Shown here: piece after piece, positions 1 through 11,200 of the stretch | Layout: the number at the start of each line of letters is the position of its first letter | How positions within the stretch are numbered: the stretch's first letter is position 1 | Assembly: GCA_032433765.1 (NCBI GenBank) | Contig: JAVIAB010000124.1 | Span: 77,122,119 to 77,186,118 of the forward strand | From: Megaustenia siamemsis | Lineage: Eukaryota; Mollusca; Gastropoda; Stylommatophora; Ariophantidae | Length of the DNA stretch: 64,000 bases | Reading direction: 5' to 3' | Translations under genes and position numbers: made by a program | The notes under the pieces: generated by a model | Told to the model about the DNA's origin: nothing | The model's input: the letters and a program-made list of their open reading frames with translations, nothing else | Databases searched by the model: none

Positions 1-1200
1 CGAAACAATGTCCAGAAATTAGCGATAAACAGTGTGGTTTTGTTAGAGATAAAGGAACAAGCAATGCCATTTATATCATAAGATCTTCAGTAGAAAGAGC
101 CATAGAGGAGAAAACAGATCTATACCAATGTTTCATAGATTACACAAAGGCATTTGACAAAGTAAAGCCAAGAAATAATCAACATTTTAGAAAGCATAAA
201 CGTAGACAGCAAAGATCTAAGAATAATAAAGAACATGTACTGGCAACAAACAGCGGCCATAAGAACTGGAAACCAATTGGGAATGTTTCAACAAATAAAA
301 CAGGGTGTTACACAAGGTTGTGTGCTGTCACCAGATTTGTTTAATATTTATAGTGAGATTATTTTAAGATCCATAAGGGGCATGCCTGGAATAACAATTG
401 GAGGTCATAATATAAATAATCTAAGGTATGCTGATGATACAGTCTTAATCGCTAAGAGTGAAAATGAGTTACAAGAAATGTTGGACATTATAGTGAAAGA
501 AAGCAAAAATAAAGGACTCAGCCTTAATAGCAAAAAGACAAGAGATAATGGTAACAATAAAGAAAAAGACATCACCCCAGTGCAAAATAAAGACAAGTGG
601 AACAATATTGAAACAGGTAAATGAATTTAAATATTTGTGAACTTTGTTAACCTCAGACAGAAGATGTACAAAAGAGGTGAGATGCAGAATGGCTCAAGCA
701 AAAGCAACCTTCCAAAAAAATGAAGATACTATGCAATCCATTTCTGACAATAGAAACAAGAAAAAGAGTTCTTAAATGTTACGTAGAGCCAGTCTTAACA
801 TATGGATGCGAATCATGGACAATAGGACAACAGACAAGAAAATCACTGGAGTCTGTAGAAATGTGGTTTTACAGAAGCATGTTGAGAGTACCATGGACAG
901 CTAAGAAGAGTAATGAATATGTTCTGTTTTTCCAAGCAAAAAGAGAGCTAATTTCCAATATTAGGAAGAAACAATCATCATTTCTTGGCCATGTAATGAG
1001 AAGAGAACAACTGGAATATATTGTAACAACTGGAAAAATTGAGGGGCAAAGAGATAGAGGGAAGCAAAGAGAAAAAATAACAGACAGCTTTAAGAGAATG
1101 GCTTGGCAGAAGGTCAACAACAGAAATAATAAATAGCTGCCGAGATCGAAAGTTGTGGAGAGACATGATCACCTACGCCAGCAGGCCTGGTACTTGTTGA
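1..1200 (+). mobile_element. LINE family A, copy 1 (RT palm to 3' end), runs off the left edge
   Basis: A non-LTR retrotransposon fragment. Frames at 235-624 and 720-1136 carry the RT core (GVTQGCVLSPDLFN, YADDTVLIA), then LTYGCESWT, FYRSMLRVPWTAKK and FLGHVMRREQ. Stops and frame shifts break the gene, so it is dead. The 3' end is the shared ending AGCAGGCCTGGTACTT followed by TGATGATGA. Other copies are at 9246, 15171, 48452 and 49226-50120. The clade is not certain; it is of the APE-type LINEs whose RT is followed by a GHVMRRE region. Confidence 0.85.
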
Positions 1201-2124
1201 TGATGACTTGCTAATATGCGTCTATAGTTGCTAATTTAATAATTAAATAAATTACAAAATTGTAGCTTTCTGACCGTGTGTTGGTTTATTGCAATTACAT
1301 CTCCTTGTATGCTATTCCTGATATAAGTTATGTCCCTGCTGTTCATGGAACATTTACATAGGTAGCTGGTAAAACATGTTATGTGTGTGCCTATGTTCTT
1401 CTGTAACGCCTCCTGATCAGGGAAATATAGATCCGGTGTTTATGCATGATTCCGACTGTTCTCTTGTTCATGAGGACATTATTGAGTTGTAGAATGTTTA
1501 GTTTATTCGTTTCTCCACTATCTACAGTCTACTTTCCTTCTGCCAAGATGTTTCAATTGTATAGTTTATTGAACCAAAGGTTCTTTGACTGAATGTTTGT
1601 TCGTCTAGTAGCAAACTTTCCGTAGTCGAGCGATCACTGTCTGGCGCGGGCTTTGTTGACAGAAGCGACGTCTCACATGAAGTTGCTGTACTTTTGTAAG
1701 TGATACTGACGATTTGGGGGGTGTGTGAGTGAGGCCATGAACTATCTTCCCACCCCAGGATGACATTTTCATAGTCTCGCACCTTCCTCTATGGCACACT
1801 GTGGTTCTGCTGCTTGATGGCCACCATGTGTTTATTCCTTTCTAGTAGCCCGTGCAGCCAGGCAGAACATCAGCCCATTTCCTACTACTGGCACTTCTTC
1901 CAGAGTATTATGTATTGGCCATTTGCATCAACAGAAGGTCGTCACATTCTGTGTCTGTACGATATACCACAGGCCTGTTAGAGATAAAGAATGGTGGTCC
2001 TTTTTTTTTAAATATAAAACTGAAGTGTGCGACGGTACTGGGTCTAAATGTGACTTAGGATCTGCTACAGGTGTGTCACTGTGAACAAGCCTATGATTAA
2101 AGTGTGAGGAAGCAACATAAAACA
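1201..2124. other. No gene seen
   Basis: AT-rich spacer with no recognisable coding, RNA or repeat family. Short open frames are not supported by any motif or splice context. Confidence 0.4.
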
Positions 2125-2850
2125 ACCTCCGGTATTCAGATGACACGGTACTGATAGCAGAAAACTAACAAGATCTACAAAATCTATTAGATGAAACTGT
2201 GATAAAAAGTGAACAAAAAGGCCTTACCTTCAACATTAAAAAATAATAATAAGAGACTGATAACATCAAAGAAAGCGAAGGCACAATAATGCAGAGTAAA
2301 ACAAAATGGACTAATTCTTAAAACAAGTGCATAGATTCAAATGCTGGGATTAGTCATATCAGATGCCAGATACAAAGCAGTAATTAGCAACAGGATATGA
2401 CAAGACAGAATTCTATTAAATGAAAAACATCCTATGTAATCAGTTAATGTTAGAAAACGTGTCATATCGAACCTGTTTTACTACATGAAAGTGATTTTTG
2501 GGAGAATTGCAAGTAACGCAAAGAACAATAGAGGCAGCTGAGTTTTATCAGAAGTATGCTATGAATTCTATGAGTAACTACAATTACAAATGAGGAAAGT
2601 TTAAAAAGAGCTGGAGAACCAGACATATCAGAATCATAAGGAAAAGACAATCTACATATTGGGCACATGATGGAAAAAAGAGACAAACGGCGAAATGAAT
2701 AGGAAGAAGAGTAGATAGAAGCCAAGAGAAAAAAAATACTGAACAGCTTATCCAAATGGCACCGATTGAAATTATGACATGCATGAAGGACCGAGAGATG
2801 ATCACTTACGCCAACTGGTATGGCACCTGATGGTGATGAACATGTTAGTT
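2125..2850 (+). mobile_element. Decayed LINE family G fragment
   Basis: A heavily mutated RT region is readable at 2132-2250 (YSDDTVLIAEN, then a stop, then QDLQNLLDETV). The 3' end is GATGATCACTTACGCCAACT and TATGGCAC with a TGATG tail, the same ending as the fragment at 38.55-38.70 kb. An old copy. Confidence 0.65.
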
Positions 2851-3119
2851 CAAGGGAACAAATTTGGTGAGACATTTTTCTAGGATAAACTTATTTGTCC
2901 TGGATGAAAATCAAATGCTTGTATCGTCACCCGCTTTAGTGGGCGTGCATCTACAAAATCCATGAGATGAAATTGTAATGTATTGTGTTTACGACAAAAC
3001 GGTGATATCTAACCCACCAGTCTTTGGCATGGGTAGATTTATATACAACTTTACTCGGACAGCGGCCATGTTTGACCTACCCTTTTAATTGCAGAGTGTA
3101 GACTGCACACGTAACCTGT

Positions 3120-3300
3120 TGTTTTGTCGCTTTCAGAGAGGGCTAGACATTTCACTACCCAGAGACCAGGGAAGGGTAAGGCCACACAAATTTCATGATT
3201 CAATTTTTGAAAAATTTGGCTGTGGTGGGAATTGAACCCAGTAACGTCTGACCACCTAGCCTCCGTAAATGCTAGCTGAAGGTGGAAGTATTGGGATGCA
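3120..3300 (-). mobile_element. tRNA-derived SINE relic
   Basis: On the minus strand, GGCTAGGTGGTCAGACG (A-box-like) precedes GGGTTCAATTCCCAC (B box) by a tRNA-like spacing, in a sequence that otherwise does not fold as a functional tRNA. A different SINE from the family at 5957, 48102 and 62858. Confidence 0.5.
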
Positions 3301-4261
3301 AAGTGTGAAATGATGTGATTATAAACGCAACCAACGAATAGTAGAATCTACTTCACAGTAGAACTAAATGTACAAAATTCTTTACAACAGATGTCAAGTC
3401 TGTCATGCAGAAAGCTGCTGACTGTGAATCTCACATTTTACCTCCAACAGAGCTCATCTAAGCACCTGCATTTCATCATCAGCATTCAGCTTTTACAGTG
3501 AATTTAGACCGGCACGGATCACGAATAAGTCCGTATGTAAAATAAACAAAATTGTATCCTAGCAGCTAAATTTGTAGACGAGACAAGAAACGACATTTCG
3601 GCAAAAACCTTCATCGGGTACAAAACAAAAATATATACAAAGATCAACATAGTAGGCAAACACTATTATAAAATAAGCAAAGAAATAGAAACTAGAAAGC
3701 CAAACATTGATTTGAAAAATGACTGAAAGAAACAGCTAGTAAGACGATGTGTTTGATGTCTTCGCAAGATTTCCCTATTGCTGGACTGCTTTTGTGGGAA
3801 ACACTCTTATTCTTCTATTTTAATGTAAAAGTTAACAGCCTTATATAACCAGCATGTCTTGCTTAGAAAGTTAAATGAAAACTATGGGTGGAAGAAATCA
3901 ATGAGAAACAGGAAGCTCTTAGAAAACAGAACTATAATACTTAACATACCTGGTAGGGTATACTAGAACATGGATACATGAACAAAGGCAGACATTCCTC
4001 AGAGGGTATCATAGATGTAACCACAATGTACAATCTAAGAGGAAGGATGGTGGTAGCATGACAGAAATAAGCAATATTTATCAGATAGGGGGAAATATCC
4101 AAGGTGGAAGCCATTAATCCAACCACCTTCTTTAACTGTCAAGCATATGCTGCTCTTATTGTATCCGTGGTTTTTAGAATGTATATCTCTAACTCACTGC
4201 AATGAAAAACATAAATACACTTTTTGCGGGTGTACAAAATAACATAAACAAACACAAAAAC
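3301..4261. other. Intergenic, one hammerhead-like motif, no gene
   Basis: At 3591-3616 the minus strand reads CGATGAAGG, a short loop and GCCGAAATG, a degenerate form of the hammerhead-like core found at 41.4-41.6 kb. Nothing else is recognised before the end of the hnRNP U-like gene. Confidence 0.35.
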
Positions 4262-5178
4262 ACAAGCTCAAAACCTAAAGTTTATTTTCAAAATGATGTA
4301 ACAAATAACCCCCTATATCATCTCTCCCCCCCAAACAACGACTACCTTTGATGAACCATACAAAATAGAAACACGAGATTTGATAAAACCAATGACATAA
4401 AATACATGAATACACTGTTAATTTGTCTCCTTACATAACAGATGATAATCTAACTACTATTCTTTCTGCGTTGGATTGCCTATCAATGGATTATTCATGG
4501 TGAGAATTGTTCACTGATAATAATCAATTATAACAATATGACAGCTGTACATTAAGGTTCTAAACAAACCCAAAGAATAACTGAGCCTAAAGCAAAACTA
4601 TATTAAAATAACAGTTGGCATAGTGATAAGCTGGGATCTTTAATTGTTAAAAATGACAGACAAGAAACCTGAACAAATAATATACATATTTCAGGCAAAC
4701 TCAGAACAAATACTACGAGGAAGTTGAGTTTAAAATTGGATAAACATTTTAAAATATAAGAAAATGACATGACCATGCCATATGTTGTCAGCATGTTTTG
4801 ATAACCAAGTGATTTCCATGCAAATAAATAAGTAGTAGACTGTTGTTGGCAGTGTCTAATGAATGCGCCACTGTATAATTTAAACAAAATATTAAAGTAA
4901 TCATGACAATGACCTTGTTCAGGAAGCAAAACATTACATCCTGTACTTTAATGTCAACAAGGAATAAATCCAACTTTTGTTTCCATATGGACAAAATGAA
5001 AAAAAAAAATGTTAAAATTCATTATAGTGATGGCATACCAGAAATACCAAAACAATTTATGATATAAAATGTAAAGCTGCAAACATGTAACTGAAGAGTG
5101 TGCAACCAGCCATAGTCCCAGACAAGCCTGTCCTGCTGCAACAAGTGCACACTTCAGAAAAGGAGACATGTAACACAC
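4262..5178 (-). other. Probable 3' UTR of the hnRNP U-like gene
   Basis: About 0.9 kb of AT-rich sequence between the stop codon and the first AATAAA on the minus strand. No mobile element is recognised in it. The extent is inferred from the poly(A) signal. Confidence 0.5.
4281..4286 (-). terminator. Poly(A) signal AATAAA for the hnRNP U-like gene
   Basis: AATAAA on the minus strand (TTTATT on plus), about 0.9 kb after the stop codon. The end of the mRNA is expected 10-30 bases further on. Confidence 0.45.
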
Positions 5179-5253
5179 TTATTTCCAGCTCTGGCCATAT
5201 CCACCCCAGCTATCATAATCATCCCAGTCATCATAGTTTGGGTAGCCACTCCA
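5179..5253 (-). CDS. HNRNPUL-like: hnRNP U-like exon 17: terminal coding exon and stop
   Basis: Residues 683-706, WSGYPNYDDWDDYDSW then GGYGQSWK and TAA. The aromatic/Asp/Gly-rich end resembles the Tyr/Trp-rich C-termini of hnRNP U proteins. The acceptor is CTGAAACAG. It lies 6.15 kb downstream of exon 16 because intron 16 holds a SINE with a piggyBac element and a nested LINE cluster. Confidence 0.85.
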   Translation of the reverse strand, partial: WSGYPNYDDWDDYDSWGGYGQSWK

Positions 5254-8200
5254 CTGTTTCAGAAGAGATTAGAAAAGAAAAACAAAGCAATCAAGCAACA
5301 TTTAATGTACTGCTTCGAATAAATACCAAAATAATTTGTCATCATAGCTAAAGGTCACCATTGATATAAGTAGTTCTCAAGTGTCACTGGCAGATACAGT
5401 ATCATCACATTTCTGTGCCAGCTGATCATCTAATTTTTTAGGCAACTGATTAATAATAAAGCAGCAGTGAATTACAGACTGTTTTTTGCTCTATAACAAA
5501 TTATGGACAATTGGCTGAACAAAAAATGGCAAAGTAAATGTACTAAGAAGATCAAATAAAATAAGCAACATTACTTTAAAGAAAATTTTGGAGAAAGACC
5601 ACTTTGCAAAGCTGTACATCTATACTGTAAATTATTCTCACCCTAGTTGTGTATTATAAAGATTTAGCACCTGTGAATGAATTTTTTATGTTTTATTGTA
5701 TTTAATAAATCTTGTCAGAGATGTATTTTGACTTTTGTGTTACAAAGCATTGGGTCATGCAGTTTAGTTGTACTGTTGAACTGAAGTCAGCACATTGAGC
5801 AGAAATTGTATATTCTGTGTCCAATGATCTTTGTTATCAAGCACCAGAATTTACAGTTTTGGCAAGGAAGTTAATCCCTGCTCTTGTTGCTATCTCTGTT
5901 CTGTGACAGTTGCTCAGTTTTGGCAAGGAAGTTAATCCCTGATTTTGTTGCTTTTTGGAGCCGCGATAGCTCAGTGGTTAGTGATTTGGACTACAAAGGA
6001 CAACAGTTAGGGTTCGATCCCAACCGACGGCTTCCAGTTCACCCAGCTTTAACTCTTTCCGTCCGATCCGCCGTATGGTGCGCCAAATCCATTTCAATTG
6101 CGTACGATCAGCCGTATAGTGCGCCAAACATAATTTGTTTCGTGTAAACCGTCAACAAACTGTATTCCTATATTTTAGATTGACTATTTTATATAGATTC
6201 CTTCACTGAAGAGTTCCTTCCTTCTTCCCCACGAGGTTCAAGTGGAAAGACGTAGTCTAAAGTGTGATTTTTTCATTTGGAATTAGTGTTTATCGTAAAA
6301 AAAATTGTAAACAAAAATCAGCTGATCGAAATGGCATCCAGTAGCAGTGATTGTAATGCTAAAAGTCAGTTGATGACGGCTGATGAAGCTTGTCAATTAA
6401 TTTTTCTTGATGATTCTGATGATAGTTCAGACACTGTAAGTGTTGATAATAACAATGGTGATGACAGTGATCCTGATATTATCGATTTTTCAGTAGAGGA
6501 AAATGAAAGTCTCATTTTGAATATTGACAGTGATGAGGAATACATTCCTTCAGAACCAAAAAAACCAAAAGCAGCTGCAGGTAGAGGTAGGGGCAGAGGA
6601 AGTGATAAAACTACCAAGAAAGCCACATCTAACCCAACTGCCAGGCCTAGCTCATCTAGACCTATCATCCCAGCTGAGTCTGAGTGGTCAGAAATTACAA
6701 CTGGCAGCACAGAAAATAACTTTCGCTTTCATCCACTGCGAAAGCCAGGAGTTAGTCTTGAGCACCTCACAGATTCTTCCTCTGCATTGGATTTTTTTGG
6801 GTCATTGTTTGATGATGAAGTTTGTGAAACTTTGTTATCTAGCATCAATTCTTATGCAAAGAAAAGAACTGATATCAACACTCCTGCACGCAAGCGCTCT
6901 GTGTTTGCTAGGTGGCAAGACATCACAAGACCTGAACTTGACAAGTTCTTGGCACTGCTGATATATATGGGTTTGTTCAAAGCTTCCTCTATTGCTGACT
7001 ATTGGTCACTATCAGCAGAATTGTATATTCCTTGGATCCACCATGCTTTCAATCGAGATAGATTCCAGGACATTTACCACACAATGTTGCACTGTGGTGA
7101 TGAGGCAGCGGAAGGCAAAGAAAAAATAGAACCATTCATGAATCTTCTCCTTTGCAAGTTCCGAAAAGCCTTCTATCCCTTTCAGGAACTTAGCATTGAT
7201 GAGATGGTCATATGCTATAAGGGTAGATGGCAGTTCAAGCAGTTCAATGCCTCGAAGCCAAGCAAGTACCACATCAAGACCTTTGGTCTATGCGACGCTG
7301 CCACGGGTTATGTTGTCAACATTCTAACCTATTTTGGAAGAAACACTTCCTACAATCCTGAGGCTGATACAGATGGTGGACATGCTGTACAAGTTTTCGA
7401 CACTTTATTGGAGCATGTTGGCACAGGACATAAAATTTTTGCTGATCGCTATTACACCACACGAAAATTGATTGATCACCTTCTTTTGAAGAAGCAGTAC
7501 TATACTGGGACTGTCAATGTTCGTCGTGTTGGCTTTCCGCAGGAAACCAAAACATTATCTCTGGAGCACAGAGCAATGAAATGGTACATGCATAATGATA
7601 AAACCAAGCTCTGTGTTGCATTCAGAGATAAGAAGGCAAAAAAAGATGTTGTGATGGTATCCTCTGATGCCAGAGTGCAAACAAAAGCAGTAAAAGATGT
7701 AAACAAGCCAGAAATGATTTATTTCTACAATAGAAATATGAATGGGTGCGACAAACTAGACCAGAAGGTGGCATATTACTGTGTCTTTGAACGCAAAACT
7801 GTTAAATGGTGGAAAAAAATTTTCTTCTGGCTGTTGGAAGTGTCGCAGGTAAATGCGTATATTTTATTTTGTTTATGCCGAGCTACTGGCAACAAAAGAG
7901 TCTCTTTAAAAGAGTATAAGAAAATGTTGATGAGTCAATTGACACAACATGTTGTCATTCAACAAGAAATGAAACTTCCAGGAAGGCAGCCAGAGGCAAG
8001 CTGTCTCGCAAAATCCAGAGGAAGCCGTCACATTGTGGATTATGCCGCAAGAGACCGTGAATGCGTATATTGTTCAACTCCAACAAAGCGTGCACGGACT
8101 CATTTTTTCTGTTCGGGATGTTAAATTCAACCACATCTTCATCCAAATGCATGCTTCAAGGCATTTCATGGACAATAAATGGAGAAAGTGTTTTTTGTCT

Positions 8201-11200
8201 AATTGAAAAAAAAGTGTCAATATTGTGTATATAGTGATTTGTGTATGTGTAGTCAAACAAAAGTGTCAATATTGTGTACATAGTGATTTTTTCCCAAAAA
8301 AGTTGAAATTTCATTTTTCTCACTTGTTGTGATTGTGCATGACAAAATATCAGTTATTGTTATGCTACATCAACCAAACTTTCATGGCTGCTTAGAGACA
8401 TATTGATATTTGTTTTTTTCACAAAATAATTCATATTGGATTACTATGACCAGATCTACATGATGGTAAGTAGTCAGTTGTGGTTTTAATTTGATGTTTC
8501 AATTTTTTGTTGTTGGTCGTTTATCTCCAATATTTCTTTTTACATGTTTTGTATCATCTTGGTATTGATGAAATCAGATTCCTTGTTCAATTATCTAAAA
8601 ATTCATATATAATATGTTAAGTGTTAGATAAATATAAAACATGTAGATTGATGTTTTAAGACCATAAGGTCCATCAAAAATTTTGTCTCTGAAATCTCCT
8701 CCGTTGCATTGACAAAAGCCTTCCGTACTGAAAGAGTTAATGGGTACCGGATTTTTTTCTGGGAAAGTAAAGCGGCACAGGCATAATACCAACTACATTA
8801 CCTTAAAAATCATGCACCGAAGTTCTGTAAAATTGATGGTCATTAAAACCATATTCCTTATACGCCACTTGGCGTGGACGGGGGTACTTGACTTTTTTGT
8901 TTATACTTGTTGCCTCTTGCCTCAGCAGTGTATTTTTAAAAATATTTCTCTAGGTTGTACTCTTTTACCATGTGGTTCCCATTTAAAGAAAAATGCATGC
9001 CTTTAAATGTCAAATGCATTCTTCATAAGTCTGACATGACTGTCGACAAGCAATGCTGTTGCCAAACCTGTATGTAGAATGCTTCTTGTACATGTGGTAA
9101 ATCCTCTCATTATAACTCTAGCAGCCCTACACTGCCAGTGCTTTTCTCTTTTTCCATTACTGATTTACCCTTAATTATGCTACCTACCTGTGACGCGCTT
9201 CGTTACATTCCGTAGTACAAAATACTACCACTTATTTGTAACATTGATGCAGAATGGCTCAGGCAAAAGCAGCTTTCCAAAAAATGAGGAAGATACTATG
9301 CAATCCATTTTTGACAATAGAAACAAGAAAAAGAGTTCTTAACTCTTTCCGTACGTTCCGCCGCATGGTGCGCCATTTCCATTTCGGTTGGATACGATCA
9401 GCTGCACAGAGCGCCACGCTCAATTTTATTAGTGTGAACGCCATCAGACCATATTCGTTTTACATGTCTTGTATCACCTGGATATTAGTGAAATCTAATA
9501 CCTTGTTCAATTATCTAAATCTATCTATCTATTGACCTTTCGAGCCGTAGCCGGCCCATAGTGTGTAGACCAAGATACACCTATCTGAATTTTTGTTCTA
9601 GCAGTTTTCTTTTAAAGATATTTTATCAAATCTCGCCATCTGTCTCTGTTCTGTGCAAGCAGCTCCATCTCATTGAGGGAGCCGAATCCTGCTGCTCTTG
9701 CCTCTCTCATCAATGTTCTTCTCAGTGTCTCCCTTGGGTCTTCCTCTTTTTCTCTTACCTGTTGTTTCCCATATGAGGGCTTGCTTTGCTATTCGGTTAT
9801 TATCTCTTCTCATCACATGTGCAACATATGACCATCGTCTTTTCTTGATTACTGAAGATATTAGTGGTTGATTGGCGATTTCTCTAATTTCCTCGTTTGT
9901 TTTGAATTCGTTCCACGCTATACCAAGTATTTTCCTTAAGCATTTATTTTCGAATGCGTTCAACTTTGTTAATTATCTAAATACTCATATATAATATGTT
10001 ATGTGTTAGATAAATATAAATATATAGATTGATTCTTAAAACCATGAACAATTTTGTCTCTGAAATCTCTTCCGTTGCGTCGATAAAAAGCTTCCGTACG
10101 GAAAGAGTTAAATGTTACGTAGAACCAGTCTTAACATATGGATGCGAATCATGGACAATAAGACAACAGACAAGAAAATCACTGGAGTCTGTAGAAATGT
10201 GGTTTTACAGAAGAATGTTGAGAGTATCATGGACAGCTAAGAAGAGCAATGAAGATGTTTTGAGAGAGAGGTCAAAGCAAAAAGAGAGCTAATTTCCAAT
10301 ATTAGGAAGAAACAGTCATCATTTTTTGGCCATGTAATGAGAAGTGAACAACTGGAATATATTGTAACAACTGGAAAAATTGAGGGACGAAGAGATAGAG
10401 AGAAGCAAAGAGAAAAAATAACAGACAGCTGAAGAGAATGGCTTGGAAGAAGGTCAACAACAGAAATGATAAATAGCTGCCTAGATCGAAAGTTTGTGGA
10501 GAGACATGATCACCTACGCCAGCAGGCCCGGTACTTGATGATTTATAACATTAGGTGCACTAAAAATAATATTTTCTTTGCACTGTTGACAGTTTGTGTT
10601 TACCAATTACACACAGAAAGAACTCTGATTCCTGTCTGAAGTTGATATATGACCTGAAATTGACTGCATGGTTTGGGGCGAGTTAATTTGTCTGTCTAGA
10701 CGAATGTAGTCAATTTATTAGTTTTATGCGTTTGGCTACCGTAAAAAGCATTATGCACTGAGTTTCCCAAGTCCCAAAGAGCTGCGATTGAGAAAATTTC
10801 CCTCGACAAAGGGAAAAACGGCCAATTTGTTGAAATTTTTGATAAATTTGTTTCGTATTATAGGATCACAGTGGAGGGAGGAGATCCTACAGAAACAAAA
10901 CATATTAAACACCCAGGTGTCACTGGAAGTAGTAATTAGGAAGGTTATTTGGAGGGGGTAATCTTTGAATACTGCAAAGTATCAAATTTTGATGTAATTT
11001 TTACTAAGGTATCGTAAACTAAGGTTTAAAACTGCAGCTGAGAAATTCATAGGGCCTGGTAGTTGCATCTGACATTTTAATGCAGCATACCCATGTGGCC
11101 ATATTATGTGGCTCATGAGTACACATTTCTTGAGGAATCTTACACAACTTTCCCAATGTAATGTTGCTTTTATAACGTGGGACATAATAATTTAACATTA

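Larger units (their letters stand above)
5957..8898 (+). mobile_element. tRNA-derived SINE (copy 1), split by a piggyBac insertion
   Basis: Left half 5957-6052: GCCGCGATAGCTCAGTGG (A box) and GGGTTCGATCCC (B box). Right half 8737-8898: GGGTACCGGATTTTT, the CGCCACTTGGCG palindrome and GGGGGTACTTGACTTTT. Together they match the uninterrupted SINEs at 48102-48358 and 62858-63111. Diverged flanking repeats (TTGTTGCTTTTTG before, TTGTTGCCTCTTG after) may be an old target duplication. Confidence 0.85.
9246..10545 (+). mobile_element. LINE family A, copy 2, split by a piggyBac MITE
   Basis: 5'-truncated LINE: 9246-9342 and 10108-10545 join into the same sequence as 15347-15850. It is flanked by TAACATT at 9239-9245 and 10546-10552, a likely target duplication. 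It encodes LTYGCESWT and RRMLRVSWTAKK but is frame-broken. Confidence 0.85.

Noticed and set aside
4603..5178. Minus-strand frames of 68-108 codons
   Set aside because: They lie in the presumed 3' UTR and show no domain, conserved motif or splice site.
5961..6035. Functional tRNA gene
   Set aside because: A and B boxes are present, but the sequence continues into a SINE body and occurs three times with it; the clover-leaf is imperfect.
6277..6330. Upstream extension of the piggyBac transposase frame
   Set aside because: The frame is open but begins with TTG rather than ATG; the ATG at 6331 precedes the normal acidic N-terminus.
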